The notes: generated from the sequence alone by a model not told the origin. DNA of 64,000 nucleotides from Arthrobacter pigmenti (GCF_011927905.1 NZ_JAATJL010000001.1:124001-188000), one strand, 5' to 3'. Positions 1 through 7,604 are shown, counted from the first letter of the stretch. Numbers and translations: made by a program.

Positions 1-27
1 AGTTTCGTCGATTCGGAAGCGGTTCAT
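1..27 (-). CDS. 5' end of a gene following the ECF sigma factor (cut by window edge)
   Basis: An ATG on the minus strand (25-27) overlaps the TGA of the upstream sigma factor in an ATGA arrangement and stays open to the window edge, giving MNRFRIDET. The 4-bp overlap implies translational coupling to the sigma factor. By analogy with the second sigma factor in this window, whose overlapping partner is a CU044_5270-type membrane protein, this could be a similar partner or an anti-sigma factor. Nine residues cannot decide that. Confidence 0.5.
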
Positions 28-623
28 GGCCGTCCTTCCTGGATGGGGTGAAGAACAGCATTGCCGTTCGAGGCCTCAAGGTCTTGCCGGACCCGACGTT
101 TGGCTCGGTGCAGCCGGGCTTTTGCCGCCTCAGGGCTGAGTCGAAGCAAGGGCGCTGCCGCGGATACCGTGTACCCCTCCAGCACCACGAGGGTGACCAA
201 CTTCAGATCGAGCGGGTTCAGGGAGCGCAACGCTCTGGATAGTTGCGTGCTGACTCCGTCCAGCAGGTTTTGTTCAGCGAAGGTATCTGCCGCGTCGGGT
301 GCGTGTGGTGTGCGTGGCAGTTTCGCGAGCAGCTTGCGGTACCGATGGACGGACCGCCGGGCGTTGCTGGCACAGTGGGTGGTTGTCACGAGAAGCCAGG
401 GCAGGACCGACTGGTTGATGAGCGTTACTTTCGACCGGCGTCGCCATAACTCGAGGAAGGCCGCAGCGGTGACGTCCTCGGCATCGGTTCGGTTGTCGGT
501 GAGGCGGCAGGCATGTCGGTAGACCCGGTCCCTATGCCTGTCGAAGAGCGCTCCGAAGGTCTCGCCATCGCCTTTCAGGCTGCTCTGCCACAGGACCGAA
601 TCGTCCTGACCTGGTGTCCCCAT
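24..623 (-). CDS. RNA polymerase sigma factor, ECF (sigma-70 family)
   Basis: A 199-residue ECF-type sigma factor that would direct RNA polymerase to a specific promoter set. Region 2 is visible near residues 20-85 (FGALFDRHRDRVYRHACRL, then DAEDVTAAAFLELWRRR). Region 4 is near residues 130-185, with the helix-turn-helix around LSPEAAKARLHRAKRRVRQ. I chose the ATG at 621-623 because the protein then begins just before region 2; an in-frame ATG at 774-776 would add a 51-residue Cys-rich tail unlike this family. The stop overlaps the start of the next gene (ATGA), so the pair is probably one operon. The target regulon cannot be told from sequence. Confidence 0.85.
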   Translation of the reverse strand: MGTPGQDDSVLWQSSLKGDGETFGALFDRHRDRVYRHACRLTDNRTDAEDVTAAAFLELWRRRSKVTLINQSVLPWLLVTTTHCASNARRSVHRYRKLLAKLPRTPHAPDAADTFAEQNLLDGVSTQLSRALRSLNPLDLKLVTLVVLEGYTVSAAAPLLRLSPEAAKARLHRAKRRVRQDLEASNGNAVLHPIQEGRP

Positions 624-693
624 ACCCTGTAGTGTCCGCGCAACTGCGAAAAGTTGCACGCAATTGAAAGTTTCAGCGGGCTGAAGTGCCGCG

Positions 694-1065
694 TCAGGTT
701 GTCGGTTTGGCTGCCCGGCTGCGGAGTGCTCCGTGCATTGCCAACAGAAGCACCGTTGTGGCAAGCCCTGCGACAAGAAGGAGGGGGCCGACGTCGTTCA
801 GGTTGAGCATGATGTTCATGAACGGGTCGCTACTTACCGGTTCAATGAGTCCGGTGGTTGGATCAATGCTTACTTGATTCGCATAAGCGGGTGGCGATAT
901 TCCCCGCTCGTAGCCAAACAGCCACAACACTCCGAGTATCAGAATTATGGACGTGAGTGACCAGGCCGCGACGAAGTGCGGGTTGAAGCGCCGCCGGGCC
1001 GGCGGGTGGCACTTCAGTTGAGGCAATCGGCACATCGTCTTCTGCGCCGACGTCATAGATGACAA
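694..1065 (-). CDS. small two-TM membrane protein, unknown function
   Basis: A 123-residue protein with a basic N-terminus and two hydrophobic segments, about residues 32-50 (AAWSLTSIILILGVLWLFG) and 90-110 (VGPLLLVAGLATTVLLLAM). It lies upstream of, and in the same direction as, the minus-strand sigma factor, 71 bp away. The start is uncertain. The ATG at 1063-1065 has a GGAG 9 nt upstream. An alternative N-terminus in another frame begins at the ATG 1097-1099 and would need a frame change near 985-1000 to join this protein (see findings). I do not recognise the family. Confidence 0.55.
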   Translation of the reverse strand: MSSMTSAQKTMCRLPQLKCHPPARRRFNPHFVAAWSLTSIILILGVLWLFGYERGISPPAYANQVSIDPTTGLIEPVSSDPFMNIMLNLNDVGPLLLVAGLATTVLLLAMHGALRSRAAKPTT

Positions 1066-1236
1066 TCTGCTCCGGCTCCGACCTCTGGTTAGTCCCCATA
1101 ACGTGCCACTTTATCCCGTACGTTGGGGGCGCCGTGTCCAGCCCTCAGGGTCACCTGTACGCTTCGATGAATCATCATTGAGCGCCAGAAGGGCATGCTC
1201 CGTGAACCCTTCTGCGGCCAGCGGGCAATACATAGT

Positions 1237-1833
1237 GTGAGCACAGACAACGACATCATCAGGCGGTCCCGCGACAGCCCCGCAGCTTTTGGGGAGTTGT
1301 ACGACAGACACGCATCAGTCATCTATAGATACGCAGCCAGAAGGGCCGGTGACTTCGCCGCTGACGACGTGACGTCTGAAACTTTCTTGGTCGCGTGGGA
1401 ACAGTTAGGAACGTACGACCTTGACCGGGAGGATGCCCGGCCCTGGTTGTTCGGTATCGCCACCAATCTGCTCCGACGACATCACCGGGCTGAGGCCAAG
1501 GTGCTCAAAGCTGCGGCGAAAGCGGCCTCGGATGAGGCTGTGGCCGATGACTCTGACCGCATTGCTGACCGGGTGGACGCCAAGGTGGCGACCGGACGCC
1601 TTGCCCGGACCCTCAAGGGTATGACCGCAGTTGATCGGGAAACGTTGCTGCTCTATGCCTGGGCTGACCTGACCTATGAAGGGATCGCCTTGGCGATGCA
1701 AGTTCCGGTGGGAACTGTCCGCTCTCGCTTGAATCGCGCACGCAGGGCTATGCGGGCCCAACTCAACCTTGAACAACTTGATGAAACGGAGAACGACCAT
1801 GGACGATTTGCAGCTGCTCCGCGAAATGCGTGA
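1237..1833 (+). CDS. RNA polymerase sigma factor, ECF (sigma-70 family)
   Basis: A 198-residue ECF sigma factor. Region 2 is clear (AFGELYDRHASVIYRYAARR, then DDVTSETFLVAWEQL), as is the RPWLFGIATNLLRRHHR stretch that follows it in this family. Region 4 carries LTYEGIALAMQVPVGTVRSR, a helix-turn-helix for the -35 element. The GTG at 1237 places region 2 at the usual distance from the N-terminus; an ATG at 1195 would give a 14-residue extension. No strong Shine-Dalgarno precedes either. The 3' end overlaps the next gene by 35 bp, so the two are translationally coupled. The partner is probably a membrane protein that senses a signal or restrains the sigma factor, as in other sigma/CU044_5270 pairs. 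Confidence 0.87.
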   Translation: MSTDNDIIRRSRDSPAAFGELYDRHASVIYRYAARRAGDFAADDVTSETFLVAWEQLGTYDLDREDARPWLFGIATNLLRRHHRAEAKVLKAAAKAASDEAVADDSDRIADRVDAKVATGRLARTLKGMTAVDRETLLLYAWADLTYEGIALAMQVPVGTVRSRLNRARRAMRAQLNLEQLDETENDHGRFAAAPRNA

Positions 1834-2863
1834 CGACATCGGTTCTGTTGCGCCGGCCACCTTGGCTCGTGGCCGCAAGAAGGTCATGGCCAAGGTGAGC
1901 CCGAATTCGGCCTCGACAACGATCGGTCCACATACGAAGGGCACTGTCAGCCCGATCCGCTTCCGTCGTCGTGCGCTGATTGTTTCTGCAGCGGCGGCAC
2001 TGCTTGTGGGAGGAATCGTCGGCGCAGAAGTTATCAGGCCCACCCCCGGAGCAACTGCTGAAGCCGCTGAAGTACTGAGCAACGCCGCAGCAGCAACGAT
2101 TCAGACCTCTGACCCGGTGGTGAAGCCCGGCCAGTACCTCAAAATCGAGACCACGGCCGTTGTTCATTCAGGCATGCAGGCCGCCGATGGAAGTGGCGTC
2201 TCTTGGCTGGCAAAGACCGGCAGGCAGCTCTACATACCAGCTGACAGGAATGCAGTATGGGTCTGGAACCGCGAAGAGAGTGTCCCCTTCGCGTTCCCCA
2301 ACGAGGAAGCGAAGGCTGCAGCGGCCGAGCTGGAAAAACTGCCGGAAAAACCGTTGCCGGAAGGGGCAACTCCATTGGTTGGGGTTCGGCGGGCTCCAGG
2401 AGGTGCCTTCGGTGGGTTCGGGCCAGAAGTCATTCCAGGCACACACCTTGAAGAAGCCAGCAGCCTACCCAGGGACCCACAGGTTCTGCTGGACATCATT
2501 TACGAGCGGACGGAGGGCAAAAACAAATCCCCTGAAAGGGCGGCCTTCGTAGCAATAGCCGACGGGCTTCGTACTGGAGTCGTCCCTGCTGACCTTCGCG
2601 CCACACTGTACAGGGCCGCCGCACTCATCCCCGGCGTTACCCTCGCGGACAGACAGGCGACCATCGATGGCAGAACCGGAATCGCTATCGGCTTTCCCTC
2701 ACCGGGCGGAGTTGCGCGTACGGACATGGTTATCGATCCCGCTTCGGGACTGGTGATTGGGGAACGGGACGTGGTGCTAAAGGACTCCCCGCACTGGGGA
2801 CCCGCCGGAACCGTCTCGACCTGGACTTCCGTGCGGACCTCCGTGGTGGATTCGGCGCCCTAG
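1799..2863 (+). CDS. CU044_5270-type membrane protein partnered with sigma factor
   Basis: A 354-residue protein beginning MDDLQLLREMRDDIG. It has a short cytoplasmic domain, one transmembrane helix near residues 60-80 (RALIVSAAAALLVGGIVGAEV) and a large extracytoplasmic domain. This is the plan of the CU044_5270 family, commonly encoded directly after ECF sigma factors in actinobacteria. The ATG at 1799 is preferred because the family begins this way; an ATG at 1769 would add only ten residues. It overlaps the sigma gene, which supports a functional pair. An anti-sigma or signal-sensing role is inferred from context; I see no zinc-binding HxxxCxxC motif of ZAS anti-sigma factors. Confidence 0.8.
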   Translation: MDDLQLLREMRDDIGSVAPATLARGRKKVMAKVSPNSASTTIGPHTKGTVSPIRFRRRALIVSAAAALLVGGIVGAEVIRPTPGATAEAAEVLSNAAAATIQTSDPVVKPGQYLKIETTAVVHSGMQAADGSGVSWLAKTGRQLYIPADRNAVWVWNREESVPFAFPNEEAKAAAAELEKLPEKPLPEGATPLVGVRRAPGGAFGGFGPEVIPGTHLEEASSLPRDPQVLLDIIYERTEGKNKSPERAAFVAIADGLRTGVVPADLRATLYRAAALIPGVTLADRQATIDGRTGIAIGFPSPGGVARTDMVIDPASGLVIGERDVVLKDSPHWGPAGTVSTWTSVRTSVVDSAP

Positions 2864-2913
2864 CCGGGTTGATGAAGACGCAAAGCATCCTTCATCGGAG
2901 CTGAGCAATGCCA

Positions 2914-2971
2914 GGACGGCCGGTCGCCAGTGTGGTCACCGGCCGTCCAGCTTCGCTGTACACAGCGAAGC
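2914..2971 (+). terminator. tandem hairpins after the sigma operon
   Basis: Two adjacent inverted repeats: 2914-2924 with 2938-2948 (11-bp arms, GGACGGCCGGT and its complement) and 2950-2959 with 2962-2971 (10-bp arms). They lie about 50 bp after the CU044_5270 stop and before the next promoter region. There is no U-tract, so the second hairpin may assist termination or 3'-end stability. Confidence 0.6.
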
Positions 2972-3022
2972 CTTCTAGATAGTTTGTGAAGGTAACCAGT
3001 AATGCACGACGGAGGGGAACGA

Positions 3023-3595
3023 GTGCGGCTGAAGAGAACAAGCTATGCGAAAGCCGGAGTCGCCGCGCTCGCCTTGGTGTTCTCGGCCACTGCCTGCAGT
3101 GAGTCAACGACGGAGGCGAGAACAAGCAACCCTGCGGGTGAAAGCGGCAACGCGTCGGCGAGCCCATCCGCATCTCCGAGTCCGTCCGCAGCCCCCGATC
3201 CCACTCAGGCGCCCTCTTCCTCGGCTTCGACGTCGGAAGCACCACCGGAACCCGAAATTCCTCAGACGCGAGCGCCGAAACCGCCAGTAGTAGGAAATCC
3301 CCAACCATTGAGTCCTGGGCAGAGCAGGCAAGATCTGATCGAAGCCGGTGTACCTCCAGAGAAAGCGGCTGTGTGGCCCACGCTCGATCCCGTGACCGCC
3401 ATGACGGCCGAAGAAGCGATCGAGATCATCTCGGACTACCACCAAAACAATCCAGACCTTCGTTATGACGCCTTCGCCAACGGAAACATGACCTTCGACG
3501 TGAAGGTCATTTCCCTTTCGCTCATGGAGCAGGGTGGATCCGGGAACGTCGGAATGTATATTGTGACGCAGAGTGGAGGTTTCTGGCTCAAGTAG
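3023..3595 (+). CDS. putative secreted lipoprotein with Ser/Pro-rich linker
   Basis: A 190-residue protein with a type II signal peptide: basic N-terminus, hydrophobic core (AGVAALALVF) and a lipobox-like end SATAC with Cys near residue 25. A low-complexity Ser/Ala/Pro linker follows to about residue 95, then a C-terminal domain of about 90 residues ending in YIVTQSGGFWLK. The GTG at 3023 is chosen because GGAGGGG at 3011-3017 sits 5 nt upstream; an upstream ATG at 3002 lacks a site. The linker suggests the domain is held off the membrane across the cell wall. I do not recognise the C-terminal domain. Confidence 0.75.
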   Translation: MRLKRTSYAKAGVAALALVFSATACSESTTEARTSNPAGESGNASASPSASPSPSAAPDPTQAPSSSASTSEAPPEPEIPQTRAPKPPVVGNPQPLSPGQSRQDLIEAGVPPEKAAVWPTLDPVTAMTAEEAIEIISDYHQNNPDLRYDAFANGNMTFDVKVISLSLMEQGGSGNVGMYIVTQSGGFWLK

Positions 3596-3632
3596 ACGGT
3601 GAACTCGCTGTCTACGAGAGGATCTGTCCGGG

Positions 3633-3854
3633 TCACTTCGAGACCGGCAGAGTGAGTGAGTTCCGCGAGCCCGCCGGGTGTGTGGCCAGTAAATTATCCA
3701 AGTCTCGTTGCACGCGCTCAACCTGCTGTCCGTGGCGGAGTTCGTACACCGGGCGGGTGGTTCGGGTTCGGCGGGGTTCGTCGTAATCCTCGGACTCAAC
3801 GGGTGTAGCGGGCGACAACCCCCTAATTGCTCGGCCGATTGACGACGTCGGCAT
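3633..3854 (-). CDS. small hypothetical protein
   Basis: A 73-residue reading frame overlapping the end of the larger upstream minus-strand gene by 32 bp. The second half (residues about 20-60) is charged and looks helical (YDEPRRTRTTRPVYELRHGQ), with no membrane segment or signal. No convincing ribosome binding site precedes the ATG, so the true start could lie downstream. Its position directly after 3823-4716 suggests one transcript. Family unknown; modest confidence that it is a gene. Confidence 0.4.
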   Translation of the reverse strand: MPTSSIGRAIRGLSPATPVESEDYDEPRRTRTTRPVYELRHGQQVERVQRDLDNLLATHPAGSRNSLTLPVSK

Positions 3855-4716
3855 CCCAGGTCAGGTCCGCACCCTCACTGATGATGAGGGCTTCGATGTC
3901 AGGATCGCGGCACAGCGCGGATACGAGTTCGAGGCTGCCGGCGACGATCGTGGAGTCGAAGTCGATCTCGCTCACCAGAACCCAGGCGTGGTCCTCGGGC
4001 CAGATGATGCTGGGAGATTGTGGGTCCCAGGTGTGGCTTATCCAGGGTGCCTTCGAGGGCCAGTCGGCGTATGCGAAGTCGGTGGCGCCGGCGTCGAACA
4101 GGTAATACTCCCGCTGCGGCAGTTCGAGTTCCGGGCCAGTAGCAACTGCCCGGGGGAGTATGCCCGTCCCGGGCTCATCGGAACCCTGCGGGGATTGGGT
4201 CGCATTGAGCGTTCCGTCGTCGTTCTCAGTAGCGGTAAGTACGGCGCAGCTTGCTCCAGTGGTCAGCCCGCCCCAGCCACCCCAGACGGCGGCCGCGCCG
4301 TCGTCCGGTGTACTTGTGTGCTCCGCGAGGTGCGCAGCAACGGCAGCCAGGATGCCGACGTCGAGATTGCCCAACCGAGGGCAGGTATAGCGCCAGCCGG
4401 CAGGGTCGAGCTCCTGTGAAGAGTAAAGTTCTGCGGTCCTGACCAGCCGGTGGAACTGGGCAAGTGCGTGCATCTCAGTGCCGAAAGCGTCAGCCGTTTG
4501 TTGCCAGGTCACGGTTTCCGTTTCGAAGTCCATCACGTTTCCGGGTTCATAGCCGTGCCAGGTCTTCGTCTCGGCAGGGCGGTCCCGCGAGGCCGGGTGG
4601 AAGATCCGGGCGTACGCCTGGAACCCGCGCGGGACCACGGCGTGCATGTCATTCGAAGACCAGTTCAGCCGCTCTTTCAGCCACGCTCCGCGCTCGACAT
4701 CCGGAATCCATTCCAT
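3823..4716 (-). CDS. conserved hypothetical protein, 297 aa
   Basis: A soluble acidic protein of 297 residues beginning MEWIPDVERGAW, with a Trp-rich C-terminal region (YADWPSKAPWISHTWDPQSP) and no signal peptide or membrane helix. The length and codon use are those of a real gene. Start: the ATG at 4714-4716 is preceded at exactly 6 nt by a -10-like TAGGCT (4723-4728, minus strand), so the mRNA is probably leaderless. I do not recognise a catalytic motif. The fold resembles proteins annotated only as hypothetical in Arthrobacter relatives. Confidence 0.75.
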   Translation of the reverse strand: MEWIPDVERGAWLKERLNWSSNDMHAVVPRGFQAYARIFHPASRDRPAETKTWHGYEPGNVMDFETETVTWQQTADAFGTEMHALAQFHRLVRTAELYSSQELDPAGWRYTCPRLGNLDVGILAAVAAHLAEHTSTPDDGAAAVWGGWGGLTTGASCAVLTATENDDGTLNATQSPQGSDEPGTGILPRAVATGPELELPQREYYLFDAGATDFAYADWPSKAPWISHTWDPQSPSIIWPEDHAWVLVSEIDFDSTIVAGSLELVSALCRDPDIEALIISEGADLTWDADVVNRPSN

Positions 4717-4754
4717 CCGCTCAGCCTAAACGCCCGCTCTCCTACGCCGCGCGC

Positions 4755-5066
4755 TCACGCCGGCTCAAGGTCGCGGACCTCACGCACCGCCTCCACCGCC
4801 ATGACCGGACAGGCAGCCAGCAGCGGCACCTCAACCCGCAGCCCGCTGCGCCGCCCGAGCGAAGCAATCCGCACTACGAGCGTCTCCGCGAAAGAATCCC
4901 ATTCCGGCCGGCACACGCTCCGCCGCAGCACCGCGTCCAACGAGTGGATGTCCGCAACCCAGCGGCGCTCCCACTGGCCGTCAACGCGAAACTCGATGAC
5001 GCCGTCGTACACGTCAAGAATGGGGAAAACTGCAGGCAGACAGTCGTCTGAGGGGCTGGGGCTCAC
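4755..5066 (-). CDS. hypothetical protein, 103 aa
   Basis: A 103-residue protein without membrane segments, beginning at a GTG (5064-5066) with AAGGA about 7 nt upstream. It contains YDGVIEFRVDGQWERRWVA and an Arg-rich helix (LDAVLRRSVCRPEWDSFAE). It lies 38 bp upstream of the 297-residue protein on the same strand, but that gene has its own promoter. No family recognised. Confidence 0.55.
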   Translation of the reverse strand: MSPSPSDDCLPAVFPILDVYDGVIEFRVDGQWERRWVADIHSLDAVLRRSVCRPEWDSFAETLVVRIASLGRRSGLRVEVPLLAACPVMAVEAVREVRDLEPA

Positions 5067-5247
5067 GGCGCGTCCTTCGGTTGCTCTTGCCCCCGCCAGC
5101 GCCCATCAGGGCGGCGAAGGCCGCTTCCTCATCCGAACCACCCGTGAACATGGGGTTGGTGTGCGGCCAGTCGGAGCTTGGCACCGCAACTCTTGAAGCT
5201 GAACCGATTATAACGACGACGGTGCCTTCAGTCCGAGAATGTTGCGC

Positions 5248-5277
5248 TTGCTGACACTTATCGTTTAACGATAGATT
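5248..5277 (+). promoter_or_regulatory. promoter with palindromic operator for the DUF2975/HTH operon
   Basis: A perfect 7-bp inverted repeat with a 1-nt spacer, TATCGTTTAACGATA (5259-5273), lies between a -35-like TTGCTG (5248-5253) and a -10-like TAGATT (5272-5277, 18-bp spacer) and touches the -10. It is 34 bp before the DUF2975 start. Its position fits a repressor site, most simply for the small HTH protein encoded in the same operon. Confidence 0.65.
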
Positions 5278-5306
5278 CTCAACGTAAGTCAATCGAAGGA
5301 GTTCCG

Positions 5307-5798
5307 ATGGGAAAACTGACCATCCTCGCATTACGGATCGTGATTGCGATGGTGCTGGCCGGTTCGCTGTTTGTGCAGTTGTGGATGGTGCCGCTGATTT
5401 CAACGGACCTGGAAGAAGCGGGCGTGCCGACCGGACTGCGGATCACGTTCAACGCGATCGTCGTGTTTGGCATCGTCACAGTTCAGATCACGGCGCTGTG
5501 TGTATGGAAACTGCTGACGATGGTCCGCCGCAACACTGTCTTTTCGAAGGCCGCATTCCGATACGTCGACATCATCTTCTGGGCGATTGCAGCTGCCGCG
5601 GTCCTCGTGTTCGGGCTTGCTGTTCTGCTGGCGCCTGGTGAAATTGCCCCAGGGATCGTGCTGCTGATCTGCGGTGCATCTCTGATGATCGGCGGGGTGG
5701 CGCTGATCGTTCTGGTGATGCGGACCCTGCTCGCACAGGCCGTTGCCCGCGATGCTGAAGCGAAGCACCTGCGGACCGAACTCGATGAGGTAATCTAG
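5307..5798 (+). CDS. DUF2975 domain-containing membrane protein
   Basis: A 163-residue integral membrane protein with four hydrophobic segments: about residues 5-27, 45-68, 85-108 and 113-137. The size and the loop LLTMVRRNTVFSKAAFRYVD between helices 2 and 3 match the DUF2975 family. AAGGAG lies a few nt before the ATG. The stop overlaps the start of a small HTH gene by one base (TAGTG). DUF2975 proteins are very often paired with such YozG-like regulators. The function is unknown; the pairing suggests a membrane protein that modulates the regulator or is controlled by it. Confidence 0.9.
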   Translation: MGKLTILALRIVIAMVLAGSLFVQLWMVPLISTDLEEAGVPTGLRITFNAIVVFGIVTVQITALCVWKLLTMVRRNTVFSKAAFRYVDIIFWAIAAAAVLVFGLAVLLAPGEIAPGIVLLICGASLMIGGVALIVLVMRTLLAQAVARDAEAKHLRTELDEVI

Positions 5799-6049
5799 TG
5801 CCCATCATCGTCGATATCGACGTCATGCTGGCCAAACGGAAGATGCCCGTCGGTGCCCTTGCCGACCGCATCGGCATCACGCCGGCCAACCTGGCGGTGC
5901 TGAAGAACGGCCGCGCCAAGGCCGTCCGGTTCACTACGCTCGAAGCGCTGTGCGAGGTGCTCGACTGCCAGCCCGGCGACATTCTGCGTTGGGAGCCTGA
6001 ACTAGAAAACGACGACGACGTCACCCGGCTTGAGCAGGAAAACGCCTAG
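5798..6049 (+). CDS. small Cro/C1-type HTH transcriptional regulator (YozG-like)
   Basis: An 83-residue DNA-binding protein. The helix-turn-helix lies at about residues 13-60, with MPVGALADRIGITPANLAVL as recognition core and LEALCEVLDCQPGDILRW as the typical end of this family. The GTG start overlaps the DUF2975 stop. It probably acts on the palindrome upstream of the operon, giving autoregulation; this is inferred from position only. Confidence 0.9.
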   Translation: MPIIVDIDVMLAKRKMPVGALADRIGITPANLAVLKNGRAKAVRFTTLEALCEVLDCQPGDILRWEPELENDDDVTRLEQENA

Positions 6050-6059
6050 TCTCGCGGCC

Positions 6060-6094
6060 GGTTCTGTACCGCTTCCCAAAGCGGCCGCCGAACC
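6060..6094. terminator. bidirectional terminator between HTH and MerR genes
   Basis: Outer arms GGTTC/GAACC (6060-6064, 6090-6094) enclose an inner hairpin CCGCTT-ccca-AAGCGG (6069-6084). It lies in the short gap between two convergent genes, so it can serve both strands. Confidence 0.55.
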
Positions 6095-6125
6095 TCAGTC
6101 AAAACGAACGAACGCCCGAAAATGC

Positions 6126-6830
6126 TCAGTCCCGGACCGCGTCAACAAGAGTAAGCAGCGCGTCCAACTCAGAGGATGCTGCCAGCAGTGCCCGGGATCG
6201 GAACTCGATATCGGCCTCGCGCCGTGCCAGGATCGCTGCAAGGTCGTCCAAGCGTTTCCCCTCGCGGATGTGCGGCATGAGTTCCTGCAGAGTGTCGATC
6301 CGGTATCCGGCGCAGCGCAACTGATGAACGATCCGCACATCCCGGATTACCGACGGCGTGTACTGGCGAGCACCCCGCGGGGGTAGCCGGACAGGGGTGA
6401 TGAGGTGCTCCGCCTCCCAATGCCGCAAAGTTGAGGTTCGGATCCCAAGTGCGCCAGCGAGTTCTGCAACCGCCATCGAGTCGCGGTGGGCGCCGTCGTC
6501 GATATGTTCTCCCGAGATTGCTGCGACGGCTGCCCTCGTTGCGCGGCACCCGATCCGCTCCTCGAGAAGCCGGCTATGCGCCACATCGAGTAGCTCAAGC
6601 ACTTCGTGTACCGGGCCACGATGGACCGTGCGCACAAGCCGCTTGCCTTCAACCGGGCCCACAGCGGCCGCCAAGGCACTGTACGCCAGCGCTGATTTCA
6701 AGTGGACCTCCGCGTACTGCCTATAACCCGCTCGCGTTCTGGCGCTGAACGGCAATATCCCATCGCGTTCAAGGTTGCGGATGAGCTGAACCGAGCAGCC
6801 AACGCGGCGGGCGACGTCGATGGTTCGCAT
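6126..6830 (-). CDS. MerR-family regulator with two HTH modules
   Basis: A 234-residue regulator containing two MerR-like winged helices in one chain. The first is at residues about 1-65 (MRTIDVARRVGCSVQLIRNL, then AGYRQY); the second is at about 120-190 (MAVAELAGALGIRTSTLRHW, then ARQYTPSVIRDVRIVHQLR). A helical C-terminus follows. Usual MerR proteins have one HTH and dimerise; here the tandem may act as a pseudo-dimer. The ATG at 6828-6830 is chosen because a -10-like TACATT lies exactly 6 nt upstream, giving a leaderless mRNA; an in-frame ATG at 6849-6851 would add seven residues. It is divergent from the DUF6194 gene. Confidence 0.87.
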   Translation of the reverse strand: MRTIDVARRVGCSVQLIRNLERDGILPFSARTRAGYRQYAEVHLKSALAYSALAAAVGPVEGKRLVRTVHRGPVHEVLELLDVAHSRLLEERIGCRATRAAVAAISGEHIDDGAHRDSMAVAELAGALGIRTSTLRHWEAEHLITPVRLPPRGARQYTPSVIRDVRIVHQLRCAGYRIDTLQELMPHIREGKRLDDLAAILARREADIEFRSRALLAASSELDALLTLVDAVRD

Positions 6831-6848
6831 ACTCCAAATGTAGACTTT

Positions 6849-6860
6849 CATCCCCGGATG
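6849..6860. promoter_or_regulatory. inverted repeat in the MerR promoter
   Basis: CATCCCCGGATG (5-bp arms, 2-nt spacer) lies between an ATGACA-like -35 and the TACATT -10 of the minus-strand MerR gene. MerR proteins bind dyads placed in the -35/-10 spacer, so autoregulation is plausible. Confidence 0.45.
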
Positions 6861-6914
6861 TCATGCACAGCGCAGGAGAACCCTCCATATGTACTTCAAT
6901 GACAGGCTTGATGG

Positions 6915-7370
6915 ATGGACATCGATGAAGTGATCACACTGGTCAAATCGTTCGACGGTGCGGCAGCCTTCACCGTCTCCGAAGGCGACGGATCGCCGGA
7001 ACTCGCCTGGGGCGACACCTTCTTCTACTACGCGCCCAACGGGAAGATGCCGCAGGCAACACAGCCCTTCGCCACGATCGTGACGAAGAACTATCCCGAA
7101 GACGCGAGGTCGCGCCTGGACCGGCCGGGAATCTTCAGGGTGAATATCGCTGCAGGCAGATCAGCGTTCGAGAGTTACACAGCGGCACAGGCATTTGAAA
7201 CGAACGACGACGCCGGCCGCCTGGACGTCGTCATGGCTCACCCCGTCTACGGTTCGCTGGGCTGGTTGTGCGTGCTCAATCCGGGGCAGCGGACCAGCGC
7301 GGCAACGGGGGAGCTTCTCCGTGAGGCCTACGATCTGGCGCGGAAACGCTACGAGCGCCGCAACGGCTGA
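6915..7370 (+). CDS. DUF6194 family protein
   Basis: A 151-residue cytosolic protein starting MDIDEVITLVKSFDGA and containing WGDTFFYYAP, then RPGIFRVNIAAGRSAFES and HPVYGSLGWLCVLNPG. These match the DUF6194 family of actinobacteria, whose biochemical role is unknown. A CAGGCT hexamer (6903-6908) ends 6 nt before the ATG, in line with leaderless initiation. It is divergent from the MerR regulator and may be its target; that is inference from orientation only. Confidence 0.85.
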   Translation: MDIDEVITLVKSFDGAAAFTVSEGDGSPELAWGDTFFYYAPNGKMPQATQPFATIVTKNYPEDARSRLDRPGIFRVNIAAGRSAFESYTAAQAFETNDDAGRLDVVMAHPVYGSLGWLCVLNPGQRTSAATGELLREAYDLARKRYERRNG

Positions 7371-7376
7371 CTTGAC

Positions 7377-7604
7377 CTAACGGGGATGCTGCCGGGCATC
7401 CGTCTCGAGGATCTGGCGAGCCAGTTCGCGGGCAACCGCCATCTGTTCCGGGGTACGGCACTGGCTGACAGCTTCGGGTGCAGGCGGCCGCTCCTCATAA
7501 TCCTTGGGCTGGCGTTCCTTCACCGTGTGTCTCACCAGTACGGCTGCGATCACGACGACGACAATCGCCAGGGCGATGAAAAGAACCTCCCCCATGGCCG
7601 CCAC
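7377..7604 (-). CDS. small single-TM membrane protein
   Basis: A 75-residue protein with one N-terminal transmembrane helix (residues about 5-25, VLFIALAIVVVVIAAVLV) and a charged cytosolic tail (PEQMAVARELARQILETDAR). It begins immediately after the response-regulator stop, so it is the last gene of the two-component operon. Function unknown. Confidence 0.7.
   Translation of the reverse strand: MAAMGEVLFIALAIVVVVIAAVLVRHTVKERQPKDYEERPPAPEAVSQCRTPEQMAVARELARQILETDARQHPR

Noticed and set aside
863..1099. A separate minus-strand gene overlapping the small membrane protein
   Set aside because: Only its first half looks protein-like and it has no recognisable domain; I treat it as a possible alternative N-terminus rather than a gene.
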